From NCBI GenBank assembly GCA_945907245.1, contig CAMDTB010000031.1, positions 1 to 37,822 of the forward strand: a stretch of 37,822 bases of DNA, in the 5' to 3' direction. This document shows, one piece after another, positions 16,312-24,256 of the stretch; position 1 is the stretch's first letter; the number at the start of each line of letters is the position of its first letter. The notes below the pieces were generated by a model, which saw only the letters and a program-made list of their open reading frames with translations, did no database searches and had not been told where the DNA came from. Source of the DNA: Rhizobium sp. Q54. GTDB taxonomy: Bacteria; Pseudomonadota; Alphaproteobacteria; SMXS01. Position numbers and translations under genes: made by a program.

Positions 16312-17678
16312 CAGATGATCTCGAAGTAGCGGGCCAATTCCCAGTCGGTGACCGCCTTGCGGAACTCGCGCTCCTCCCAGTCGCGAGTCGCGGCGTAGTG
16401 CTCGACGAAGGCGTCGCCGAACAGCTCGCGCGCCGCCTTCGACTTGTGCAGTCGCTCGGCCGCTTCCGACAGGGTGCGCGGCAGGCTGCGCGCCGCCGGA
16501 TGATCCATGGCATAGGCGTTGCCGGTGACGGGGTCGTCGGGCTCCACCTTGTTCTCGATGCCCCACAGTCCCGAGCCGATGGCGCAGGCCAGCGCGATGT
16601 AGGGATTGATGTCGGCGGCGGCGATCCGGTACTCGACCCGCTGCGCCTTCGCCGATCCGCCGATGATGCGCAGCGCACAGGTACGGTTCTCCACGCCCCA
16701 GGTCGCATGGGTCGGCGCCCAGAAGCCGGGGATCAGCCGCGTATAGGAATTGACGGTGCAGGCGACCATGGCCAGCAGTTCCGGCATCAGCTTCTGCTGG
16801 CCGCCGACGAACCAGCGCATCACGTCCGACATGCCGTGCGGATTTGCCGGATCGTGGAACGCGGGCTTGCCGTCCTTGCCGGTCAGCGACATGTGCAGAT
16901 GGCCGCTCTGGCCGGGCCAGTCGGGCGACCACTTGGCCATGAAGGTCGCCATCCAGCCGCGCTTCTGCGCCAGGATCTTGGTGAAGGTCTTGAACAGGGC
17001 GGCCTTGTCGGCGGCGGCGAGCGCCACGTCGTGGTTGATGGCCACTTCCAGCACGCCGGGCCCAGTTTCCGTGTGCATGCCTTCGAGCGGCATGTCCATG
17101 GCCGTGCACATGTCCAGCAGCTCCTTGTAGAAGTCGGCATGGACCGAGCTGCGCAGCATGGAATAGCCGAAATAGCCGGGCGTGATATTCTTGAGGCCTC
17201 GGTAATGCTTATCGCGCACCGAATGGGGCGTCTCGTCGAACACGAAGAACTCGAACTCGGCGGCGGCGCGCACGCCAAATCCCAGCCTGTTTGCGCGGCC
17301 CAGCACGTTGCGCAGCACGCCGCGCGGGCAGACGCCTTCGCCCTCGCCCGAAAACTCGCCCAGGAACAGCAGCATGTTCCCTTCCATGGGCACGGCGCGG
17401 CAGGAACTGGGAACGATGCGGACCATGGCGTCCGGATAGGCGGTGTGCCAGCCGGTGACCTTGACGTTGTCGTAGAGCTGGTCGTTCGAGTCCCAGCCCA
17501 GCACCACGTCGCAGAAACCGAAATCATGTTCGAGGGCGGAGTAGAACTTGTCCCTGGCCATGTACTTGCCGCGCATGATGCCGTCGATGTCGAACACGCC
17601 GACCTTGACGTAGTCCAGCCCCCGCTGCTCGACGATCGCCCTGGCGTCGTCGGCGGTCTTCACCTGTCTTGGATCCAT
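16311..17678 (-). CDS. Glutamine synthetase family ligase, probable gamma-glutamyl-amine synthetase
   Basis: A 455-residue glutamine-synthetase-fold enzyme. It has the short beta-grasp N-terminus of PuuA/GlnA-like ligases (FDIDGIMRGKY near residue 30), the AAEFEFFVFD metal-binding strand near 140, an HTETGPGVLEVA segment, SGHLHMSL, and a C-terminal NRTCALRI followed by EYRIAAADINPY. Genuine GlnA type I would be slightly longer, with an adenylylation-site Tyr loop that I do not see here. With aldehyde dehydrogenase, alcohol dehydrogenase, amidotransferase and an amine permease alongside, the likely reaction is ATP-dependent attachment of glutamate to an amine, probably ethanolamine. Streptomyces GlnA4 is the characterised precedent. 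Confidence 0.9.
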   Translation of the reverse strand: MDPRQVKTADDARAIVEQRGLDYVKVGVFDIDGIMRGKYMARDKFYSALEHDFGFCDVVLGWDSNDQLYDNVKVTGWHTAYPDAMVRIVPSSCRAVPMEGNMLLFLGEFSGEGEGVCPRGVLRNVLGRANRLGFGVRAAAEFEFFVFDETPHSVRDKHYRGLKNITPGYFGYSMLRSSVHADFYKELLDMCTAMDMPLEGMHTETGPGVLEVAINHDVALAAADKAALFKTFTKILAQKRGWMATFMAKWSPDWPGQSGHLHMSLTGKDGKPAFHDPANPHGMSDVMRWFVGGQQKLMPELLAMVACTVNSYTRLIPGFWAPTHATWGVENRTCALRIIGGSAKAQRVEYRIAAADINPYIALACAIGSGLWGIENKVEPDDPVTGNAYAMDHPAARSLPRTLSEAAERLHKSKAARELFGDAFVEHYAATRDWEEREFRKAVTDWELARYFEII

Positions 17679-17740
17679 GAGGTCCGCGTCTCGTCCCGGT
17701 TACAGCCTCGCGGTGTCCGCGCACCGCGACGCAAAGCCTA

Positions 17741-19237
17741 TCAGTCGCTTCTGCTCGACGCACCCTTGGTCATGGCGAATTCCTCCTCGGGCGACAGCAC
17801 CAGCCGGTGCCGCCCGAACACCGCGAAATAGAGGATCATGATCGCGTAATAGCAGGCGGTGGCGATCACCGGCGTCCGGAATGCCGGGTCGGTGACCTGG
17901 AAGTAGATGGTAACCAGGCCGATGATCATGGTCGCGGCCGCGCCGGGGATGCCGAACGGGCTGCGATAGGGCCGTTCGATATGCGGCATGTTGATGCGCA
18001 GCAGGATGAACGACATCGCCTGGTAGATGTAGGACAGCATGGCGCCGAACACCGCCATGTTAAGGAGGGTGGCGCCGATCAGCGTGCCGCTGTCCTCGGG
18101 ATAGAGGAACCAGATGATCAGCATTACCGCCAGCCCCGCCACGCTGCCGGCGAGCAATGCCGCATGGGGCGTCTTGTGCTTGCCGTGGGTGATCGACAGG
18201 CCCTTGGGAAGGTAGCCGGCGCGCGACAGCGAATAGATCTGGCGTCCGTAGGCGTACATGATGGCGTGGAAGCTGGCGATCAGGCCCAGGATGGCGGCAA
18301 GCGCCAGCAGGTTGGCGACGCTGGTGCCGTACATTGTCCGGAAGCCTTCGAGCAGCGGCTCGCCCGAGGTCTTCAGGCCCCATGAGCCCGGACCGATAGA
18401 GGCGTTGAAGAACAGCACGCCGAAGCCGGTCAGGATCAGGGTGAAGATGCCGAGCCGGATGCCCTTCGGCATGTCACGGCGCGGGTCCACCGATTCCTCG
18501 GAGGCGAGCGGCAACTGCTCGATGGCGAGGAAAAGCCAGACCGCGAAGGGCAGCGCGCCCAGGATGCCGTGGAAGCCGTCGGGGAACCAGGGCCCGCCGC
18601 CTTCCGGCAGCTCGACCAGCGCGCCATCGGGACCGACGCCGATGTTCATGGCCCAACGGTTGAAATCCACGTGCGGGATGGCGCTGATGAAGAAGATCGC
18701 CAGCACCGCGAGCGCCACCAGCGTCACGAACACGGTCACCCTGAACGACAGTTCGACGCCGAACAGGTTGAGGCCGAGGAATATGAGGTAACCGGCCAAC
18801 CAATAGAACGGCTGGTACATCGGCGGCGTCCCCAGGATCGCCTCCACATAGGTGCCGATGAAGAACACGATCACTGCAGGCGTCAGGATGTATTCGATGT
18901 TTTCGGCGATTCCGGTGACGAAGCCGCCCCACGGTCCCATCGCCGATCGGGCGAACGAGTAAGCGCCGCCGGTGTGCGGCAGGGCGGGCGACATCTCGGC
19001 GATGGAATAGGTCAGGCCGAGATACATAATGGCGATGATGATCGTGGCGACGAACATTGAACCCCAGCCGAATCCCAGGCCGAAGTTCCACCCCGAGAAA
19101 TCGCCCGAGATAACGGCGCCGACGCCCAGCGCCCACAGCGAGAACACGCCGGCATATCGCCGCAGGCCGCGCTTTTCGAAATACTCGCCGTCGACCGTAT
19201 TGTAGGAAACGCCCTGTGTGCCCTTGATCTCGCTCAT
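17741..19237 (-). CDS. APC superfamily permease, ethanolamine-permease-like
   Basis: This 498-residue protein has about 12 membrane helices. The N-terminal block GVGAVISGDFSGWNFGLGFG (from about residue 38) is characteristic of the ethanolamine permease branch of the amino acid-polyamine-organocation superfamily. SPALPHTGGAYSFARSAMGPWGG follows, as in that branch. It would bring an amine into the cytoplasm for the downstream ligase. The start at 19237 has GAGGA seven bases upstream. The leader region carries two direct GGGAGTC repeats one helical turn apart (19319-19325, 19330-19336) that could bind a regulator. It is the first gene of the five-gene minus-strand cluster, 62 bases before the ligase. 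Confidence 0.88.
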   Translation of the reverse strand: MSEIKGTQGVSYNTVDGEYFEKRGLRRYAGVFSLWALGVGAVISGDFSGWNFGLGFGWGSMFVATIIIAIMYLGLTYSIAEMSPALPHTGGAYSFARSAMGPWGGFVTGIAENIEYILTPAVIVFFIGTYVEAILGTPPMYQPFYWLAGYLIFLGLNLFGVELSFRVTVFVTLVALAVLAIFFISAIPHVDFNRWAMNIGVGPDGALVELPEGGGPWFPDGFHGILGALPFAVWLFLAIEQLPLASEESVDPRRDMPKGIRLGIFTLILTGFGVLFFNASIGPGSWGLKTSGEPLLEGFRTMYGTSVANLLALAAILGLIASFHAIMYAYGRQIYSLSRAGYLPKGLSITHGKHKTPHAALLAGSVAGLAVMLIIWFLYPEDSGTLIGATLLNMAVFGAMLSYIYQAMSFILLRINMPHIERPYRSPFGIPGAAATMIIGLVTIYFQVTDPAFRTPVIATACYYAIMILYFAVFGRHRLVLSPEEEFAMTKGASSRSD

Positions 19238-19727
19238 GAAACGGTCCTCTGTTTCGGACAGTCAAGCGGCTGGCCCTGCCCCGGCTCCTGTACGGAAAGG
19301 TTCACAGAGGTTGCCGGTGGGAGTCAACTGGGAGTCTATTTGCTTGACGCACGTTTTCGCATGGCATGGGCCAATAAATGCCCGGACAGGCTACGTGGAT
19401 ACTTCTATGTGATTAAATTGTGAGCAAGTGCCCTGCAAATAATCGTCGATCGTTTGGCACCTCAACACCTCGCGCCATTGCCCGATTAGGGTGGCGTCAT
19501 GCTCTTGTCGCCACCCTGACTTACGTCTTCGTCGGCATCAGTGCGCTGTCGGCGGTTACCCGCTGGTCGCCTGGATGTCGACGGGGCGCTTCATGTTCGG
19601 CGCAGTACTGCTGGCGTCGACCCTGCTCGCCGCCGACAAGCTTAGACTCGCACGGGCGTGACTCCGCGCACGCTTCATGGTTAGCTAGCGTACTGAATGA
19701 CCATGTTTGCCGAACGGGGAGACGACG
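19238..19727. other. 490-base intergenic region with hairpin and possible gene remnant
   Basis: No intact gene is visible here. The left part should hold the promoter of the permease cluster, including the direct GGGAGTC repeats. A relatively AT-rich stretch runs from 19400 to 19445. A perfect 9-bp inverted repeat (AGGGTGGCG 19488-19496, CGCCACCCT 19509-19517) follows. The right part contains coding-like fragments (separate entry) and the GGGGAG ribosome-binding site of the Rieske gene. Confidence 0.6.
19420..19661 (+). pseudogene. Possible remnant of a small membrane protein, frameshifted
   Basis: One plus-strand frame gives a helix-like HALVATLTYVFVGISALSAV (about 19497-19556). The next frame gives a second hydrophobic stretch, YPLVAWMSTGRFMFGAVLL, and a natural-looking end ADKLRLARA with a TGA stop at 19659-19661. 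Adding one base near 19558 would join them into one two-helix protein. The family is not recognised. It may equally be chance, since a hairpin overlaps the first part. Confidence 0.3.
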
Positions 19728-21128
19728 GTGAATAAGCAGGTTAAAGGCGGGCTGAAGCCCGGTGACGCGCGCAGCGTCGGACCCAGCGTACAGCAGATCA
19801 TCGACCGGGACGGCGACAACCCGCCCGAATGGTTCCACTCGGAAGAGTGGACGTACCAGGGCGACGAGAACCTGACCGTCGACCGCTACATCAGCCAGGA
19901 CTACCACAACCTGGAAATGGAGCGGATGTGGTCCCGCGTCTGGCAGATGGCGTGCCGCGAGGAGGAAATTCCCGAAGTCGGCGACAATGTCGTCTACGAC
20001 ATTGGCAGCTGGTCGTTCATCGTCGTCCGCTCGGACGACAACACCATCAAGGCGTTCAAGAACGCCTGCCTGCACCGCGGCACTCAGCTGCGCGCCGAGG
20101 ACGGCTCTGTCACCCAGTTTCGCTGCCCGTTCCACGGCTGGACCTGGAACCTCGACGGCTCGCTGAAGGAAATCCCCTGCAAGTGGGATTTCCCGCATGT
20201 GGACGAGGCCGAGTACAGCCTGCCGGAGGTGAAGGTCGCCACCTGGGGCGGCTTCGTGTTCATCAACATGGACAAGGACGCCATGCCGCTTGAGGAGTGG
20301 CTGGACGTGCTGCCGCAGCACTTCTCCACCTTCCCGCTGGAGCGCCGCTACATGACGGCCAATGTCCGGCGCATCATGCCGTGCAACTGGAAGGTGGCGC
20401 AGGAGGCGTTCATCGAATCCTATCACGTGGTCGAGGCGCATGCGCAGGCCATGCCGGTGACCGGCGACGCCAACACGCAATACGATCTCTACGGCGACCG
20501 CATCAGCCGGCTCTACACCCAGCCTGGTGTCACCAGTCCGCACCTGCCGGCGCTGTCGGAGCAGGAGATGGCGAACATGATGATGCAGTCGCCGCGTCTG
20601 AAGGAACGGGGCGGCGCGCTGCCGCTGAAGCCCGGCGAAACCGCGCGCAGCCGTTATGTACAGGCTCTGCGGAAGGACCTGGAGGACCGGTTCGGCGCCG
20701 ACCTGTCGGCGCTGTCGACCACGGAGATCCTCGACAACATCGAGTACTTCCTGTTCCCCAACTTCTTTCCCTGGTTCAATTTCAGCCTGCCGCTGGTCTA
20801 CCGCTTCCGGCCCAACGGCAACGACCCGAACAGCTCGATCATGGACGTGATGCTGCTGCATCCGGTGCCGGACGAGGGGCCGCGTCCCGATCCGGCGCCG
20901 CTGAAGACCCTGCGGCCTGACCAGTCCTTCACCGAGGCGCCCGAGCTGGACCAGATTTCAGCGATCTTCGAGCAGGACGTGTCCAACATGCCGCGCGTGC
21001 AGAAGGGCATGCACATGCTGGAAAAGGGCGTGACCCTGGGTAACTACCAGGAATCCCGCCTGCGCCACATGCACCGGCTGCTCGACCGTTACGTCGCCAC
21101 GCCACCGGGCAAGAAGCTGCGTAAGTAG
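19728..21128 (+). CDS. Rieske-type aromatic ring-hydroxylating oxygenase, alpha subunit
   Basis: The 466-residue protein has an N-terminal Rieske [2Fe-2S] domain with ligands Cys114, His116, Cys133 and His136 (CLHRGTQL and CPFHGWTW). A C-terminal catalytic domain follows, in which NWKVAQEAFIESYHVVEAHA supplies the two His ligands of the mononuclear iron. NIEYFLFPNFF follows further on. Members hydroxylate or demethylate aromatic, amine or other compounds. No small subunit, ferredoxin or reductase gene is adjacent, so partners must be elsewhere. The GTG at 19728 is preferred because GGGGAG lies 6 bases upstream; the TTG at 19707 lacks a site. A strong intrinsic terminator follows, marking a single-gene transcript. 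Confidence 0.93.
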   Translation: MNKQVKGGLKPGDARSVGPSVQQIIDRDGDNPPEWFHSEEWTYQGDENLTVDRYISQDYHNLEMERMWSRVWQMACREEEIPEVGDNVVYDIGSWSFIVVRSDDNTIKAFKNACLHRGTQLRAEDGSVTQFRCPFHGWTWNLDGSLKEIPCKWDFPHVDEAEYSLPEVKVATWGGFVFINMDKDAMPLEEWLDVLPQHFSTFPLERRYMTANVRRIMPCNWKVAQEAFIESYHVVEAHAQAMPVTGDANTQYDLYGDRISRLYTQPGVTSPHLPALSEQEMANMMMQSPRLKERGGALPLKPGETARSRYVQALRKDLEDRFGADLSALSTTEILDNIEYFLFPNFFPWFNFSLPLVYRFRPNGNDPNSSIMDVMLLHPVPDEGPRPDPAPLKTLRPDQSFTEAPELDQISAIFEQDVSNMPRVQKGMHMLEKGVTLGNYQESRLRHMHRLLDRYVATPPGKKLRK

Positions 21129-21160
21129 ACTCCATCGGCTGGGTTTTCCGGCCTGCATTC

Positions 21161-21192
21161 AGCCCCGCGGCCTCGCCGCGGGGCTTTTTGTT
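21161..21192 (+). terminator. Intrinsic terminator of the Rieske oxygenase gene
   Basis: AGCCCCGCGG (21161-21170) pairs perfectly with CCGCGGGGCT (21176-21185) around a CCTCG loop, followed by TTTTTGTTT. It lies 33 bases after the stop codon. Confidence 0.93.
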
Positions 21193-21390
21193 TCCACCCT
21201 CTATGTTGGTTGTCAGCATGGTATTGAAGAACCGCCAGGCATAGCTCCCCGGCTTCTCATGCAGCTGTGCGTCGGTCCACGCGCCCTGTTGGGAGAGTCC
21301 TCACCACCACAGGTGGAGCGCCAGCGCCAACAGGCTGGCGGCGATCGTTGCAAAACCGAGAGAGCCTCGGAAGGCGCGCAACCATTGCAT
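21190..21390 (-). pseudogene. Possible remnant of a small membrane/exported protein split by TGA
   Basis: On the minus strand, ATG 21390 opens a 29-codon frame with a hydrophobic helix (GFATIAASLLALALHLWW), ending at TGA 21301-21303. The same frame continues without a stop as GLSQQGAWTDAQLHEKPGSY and AWRFFNTMLTTN, until it runs into the Rieske terminator. Codon third positions are strongly G/C in both parts, as in the real genes here. One TGG-to-TGA change would explain the break, and the natural C-terminus appears lost. The family is not recognised. The remaining bases between the Rieske gene and the transglutaminase gene show nothing else. Confidence 0.35.
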
Positions 21391-21600
21391 CCTTGATCAT
21401 GGCGGACGTCGAGGACGCCGCGCCAAATCCCGGCGTTTCCCGGAACCTTTGGCCGGCTGGATCGTAGTTAACCACGTCAGGCCACGCCGACCCGCTCGCG
21501 CGGCCCGATATTTTCTCGATGCACGCGTCCGTGTCCGGAGCGTCTTGAATTGGACATTCACATGAACGACGTCTCCGCAGTCTACGCCAAGGAACAGGTC

Positions 21601-22416
21601 ATGCAGATCCGGGTCGGGTATGAACTCGTCTATGAGTGCCCCCAGCCGACTCCCATGATCGTCACCCTCAGCATCCACCAGGACCGGGCGGGCGACATCA
21701 TCGTTCCCGATACCATGTCGACCGACCCGCAGGTGCCGCTGACCAGTTATATCGACGCGTTCGGCAACAAATGCACGAGGCTGGTCGCGCCGGCCGGTCC
21801 GATCCGCATCTTCGCCGACGCCGTCGTGCGCGACAGCGGCCTGCCGGAGCCGGTGGCCGAGGACGCGCGGCAGGTGCCGGTGGAGGAGCTGCCGCCAGAG
21901 ACGCTGATGTACCTGCTGGGCAGCCGCTATTGCGAGACCGACCGTCTCGCCGGTTTCGCCTGGGGCCGGTTCGGCGACATCATCGGCGGCTGGCAGAGGG
22001 TCCAGGCCGTCGTCGACTTCGTCCACAACCATCTGCGCTTCTCCTATGCGGAGGCGCGCCCGACCCGCACCGCGCTCGACGCGTTCACCGAGGGCAAAGC
22101 CGTGTGCCGCGACTTCGCCCATCTGTCGATCACCCTGTGCCGCGCCCTCAACATCCCGACGCGCTACTGCACCGGCTATCTAGGCGACATCGGCGTGCCG
22201 CCCGACCCCGCGCCCATGGACTTCTCGGCCTGGTTCGAGGTGTTCCTCGACGGCCGGTGGTACACTTTCGATGCCCGCCACAACACGCCGCGGATCGGCC
22301 GGATCGTCATCGCCCGAGGCCGCGACGCATCCGATGTGGCCATCACCAGCACCTTCGGTCCCCATCAGTTGACGCAGTTCAAGGTCTGGACCGACGAGGT
22401 CAGGGAGGAGACCTGA
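21601..22416 (+). CDS. Transglutaminase-like cysteine protease family protein
   Basis: This 271-residue protein of the bacterial transglutaminase-like superfamily has an N-terminal beta-rich domain (MQIRVGYELVYECPQPTPM) and a transglutaminase core. The core has the nucleophile Cys in GKAVCRDFAHLSITLCRALN, followed by CTGYLGD, then SAWFEVFLDGRWYTFDARHN. The catalytic His expected before AW is Ser here (DFSAWFEV), so classical Cys-His-Asp chemistry may be altered, although some relatives may share this. The ATG at 21601 is chosen because AAGGAAC precedes it and relatives begin at this point; ATG 21562 and TTG 21550 are alternatives. It precedes two small unknown genes on the same strand. Confidence 0.85.
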   Translation: MQIRVGYELVYECPQPTPMIVTLSIHQDRAGDIIVPDTMSTDPQVPLTSYIDAFGNKCTRLVAPAGPIRIFADAVVRDSGLPEPVAEDARQVPVEELPPETLMYLLGSRYCETDRLAGFAWGRFGDIIGGWQRVQAVVDFVHNHLRFSYAEARPTRTALDAFTEGKAVCRDFAHLSITLCRALNIPTRYCTGYLGDIGVPPDPAPMDFSAWFEVFLDGRWYTFDARHNTPRIGRIVIARGRDASDVAITSTFGPHQLTQFKVWTDEVREET

Positions 22417-22495
22417 ACACCCGCTTCTATGGTGACAGCGCAGCCGATTTGGATGAGAATCGGCCCCGCGTCGCGTCACATCGCGGGAGCGGATC

Positions 22496-22867
22496 ATGGT
22501 GTCACGTTACATGGTGTTCGCGTCCGCCGGCCTGTGGCTGGCTCTTTTCGTATTGTCCTTCGTCACTTACAGCACGGTTGAACCGACAGGCGACGGTTTT
22601 ACCCGTGGCATGGACCGGGCCGGCGCGGTTTTGGCGTGGCAGGCGGGCGCCATGGTGGCGGCCGTTGCCGCCATGGTCTTCACCTTGCGCCAGAAAGGAC
22701 CGCGAGGCTTTGGCGTATCATTCGCCGGGCTCGCCCCGATGGTCGTCATGGTGCTGGAATTGATCGTCGTCGCCGCGCTGGTCATCTGGGTGGCAACCCG
22801 CGATCCCAACGAACGGATCGAGCGATTCTATTATCCGGAAGGCGTTCCCACGCAAGGTGCCGACTGA
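22496..22867 (+). CDS. Uncharacterised small membrane protein
   Basis: The 123-residue protein has three predicted membrane helices (about 5-26, 44-64 and 76-100) and a charged C-terminal tail with DPNERIERFYYPEG. The ATG at 22496 follows GGGAG at good spacing. I do not recognise a family. It lies 79 bases downstream of the transglutaminase-like gene on the same strand, so cotranscription is possible. High G/C at third codon positions and the ribosome-binding site support a real gene. Confidence 0.7.
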   Translation: MVSRYMVFASAGLWLALFVLSFVTYSTVEPTGDGFTRGMDRAGAVLAWQAGAMVAAVAAMVFTLRQKGPRGFGVSFAGLAPMVVMVLELIVVAALVIWVATRDPNERIERFYYPEGVPTQGAD

Positions 22868-22995
22868 GCCGCATCGCACGGCGTACAAGCCTGATCTCGC
22901 ACGGCTGCGCATGACATCTGTGCCATGATCGCCGATAGTATGGCCTCGCTGGCACGGATCATACATCCGCGTCGCCTGGGCATTCTGGAGTTGGT

Positions 22996-23361
22996 GTGGG
23001 CATGACGCCGTCTATCGCGGGTACCGGACGCTATCGCGGCTATTTCATCGGTACCTTCCATCTGAGCCATTTCTACCCGGACGACGGCGACGGATATTGG
23101 TGGGTCGAAGCCGATGATGCGACGTGGCCCCTCGTATGGGACCATGCGGTGGGCGATCCGCCCGTCGTCACCGTCTATATGGAGGTCGAAGGCGCCCTGC
23201 AGCCCAATGTGGCGAAGGAACTGACCAGCCCGGAAGGCGATCCGATCCGGATTCCGGCGCGCGGCGCCACCGCCACCAAGCTGGTCCTCAGGCAGATCCA
23301 GAGCATTCGGCCGGTGCCATCCGATGAATTCAATCAACTGGCGGGTGTCTCGGAGGACTGA
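22996..23361 (+). CDS. Uncharacterised soluble protein
   Basis: The 121-residue acidic protein is rich in aromatic residues in its first half (GYFIGTFHLSHFYPDDGDGY, then WWVEADD) and has no signal peptide or membrane helix. The family is not recognised. GTG 22996 has GGAG five bases upstream; ATG 23002, two codons later, has the same site at eleven bases. The 3' end overlaps the end of the convergent N-formylglutamate amidohydrolase gene by 28 bases. Confidence 0.6.
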   Translation: MGMTPSIAGTGRYRGYFIGTFHLSHFYPDDGDGYWWVEADDATWPLVWDHAVGDPPVVTVYMEVEGALQPNVAKELTSPEGDPIRIPARGATATKLVLRQIQSIRPVPSDEFNQLAGVSED

Positions 23362-24152
23362 CCTGGACCCGGTCGGCCGAGCCGCAGCGCCTGCGCTTCG
23401 ATCCGCCGGTAGGCGTCCGCCAGCTTCTCCGCCCAGACCGCCGCCGTCTCCGCCGTGCGGATGCCGTCCTGGCGGGTTTCGACCAGCACATGGGGAATGC
23501 CGTGCCGCTCGCCGTGGACCGGAATGGAATAGTCGCTCCAGGCGGCGACCGAATAGGGCTGGTTGTCGCCCACCACCGTGCCGTCTTCGCGCAACGCCGG
23601 GATCAGCAGACGGGCCAGGCGGTCGTCGCTGCCATAGGCGATGGCGATGCGCCACGGGCGCGGGCCGTCGTCTAGCTCCGGGGTGAAGCTGTGGATCGAC
23701 AGCAGCAGCGTCGGACGGCCGCCGCGCGCCTCCAGCATCGCCTCGATGGTATCATGATACGGCTGGTGCAGTTCGGCGATCCGCGCGGCCCGGTCCCCGG
23801 CGGAAACCGACTCATTTCCCGGCACCGTCACCCCGCCGCTGACCGGCGCGGTGAGCTGGGTGCTGTCCAGGGGCCGGTTGCAGTCGATCACCAGCCGCGA
23901 ATAGCCGCTCAGCACCAGTGGCGCGTCGAGCAGTTCCGAGAGCCGGCGCGCCATGCTCGCAGCACCCGGATCCCAGGCGATGTGCTCGGCGCGCTCGGCC
24001 TCGCTCAATCCAAGGGTGCCCAGCCTGCGCGGGATGAGGTTCGAGGCGTGGTCGCAGATCAGGAAGGCTGCGCTCTTGCCGTCCGGGTTGACGACCTCGA
24101 ACGCCGGCGGTTCGCCCGGCTGCAGCAGAGTCGTTTTCGATAAATCGTCCAA
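23334..24152 (-). CDS. N-formylglutamate amidohydrolase family protein
   Basis: The 272-residue protein matches the FGase/HutG-type amidohydrolase family: an early CDHASNLIPRRLG block with the metal-binding Asp-His, then YSRLVIDCNRPLD, LLLSIHSFTPELDG-like SIHSFTPEL, and a C-terminal VLVETRQDGI. The family hydrolyses N-formyl-glutamate or related amides, releasing glutamate, in histidine breakdown; no other hut genes are nearby. The start is TTG at 24152 with AGGAAGG just upstream, and no Met occurs in the first 60 residues. It diverges from the methionine aminopeptidase gene with about 100 bases between them. It converges with the unknown gene at 22996, overlapping by 28 bases at the 3' ends. 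Confidence 0.88.
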   Translation of the reverse strand: MDDLSKTTLLQPGEPPAFEVVNPDGKSAAFLICDHASNLIPRRLGTLGLSEAERAEHIAWDPGAASMARRLSELLDAPLVLSGYSRLVIDCNRPLDSTQLTAPVSGGVTVPGNESVSAGDRAARIAELHQPYHDTIEAMLEARGGRPTLLLSIHSFTPELDDGPRPWRIAIAYGSDDRLARLLIPALREDGTVVGDNQPYSVAAWSDYSIPVHGERHGIPHVLVETRQDGIRTAETAAVWAEKLADAYRRIEAQALRLGRPGPGQSSETPAS

Positions 24153-24256
24153 GGCCTTCCTGCCCTCTTGTTGTGCCGGCGCGCTTATATCAGATAAGCA
24201 GGAGCAGGGCGGTTGTCACGGCCGCGCGAAACGGCAGTGCCGCGAAGGGACTGGGC

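Noticed and set aside
13648-16329. 893-codon plus-strand open frame across the alcohol and aldehyde dehydrogenase genes
   Set aside because: It is antisense to two clear enzymes and its composition is that of a reverse-strand shadow (Arg, Gln, His, Gly). No domain is recognisable.
12878-19237. Interpretation as a classical putrescine (Puu) operon
   Set aside because: The amine oxidase PuuB is missing, an Fe-alcohol dehydrogenase stands in the cluster, and the permease resembles ethanolamine carriers, so an amino alcohol fits better.
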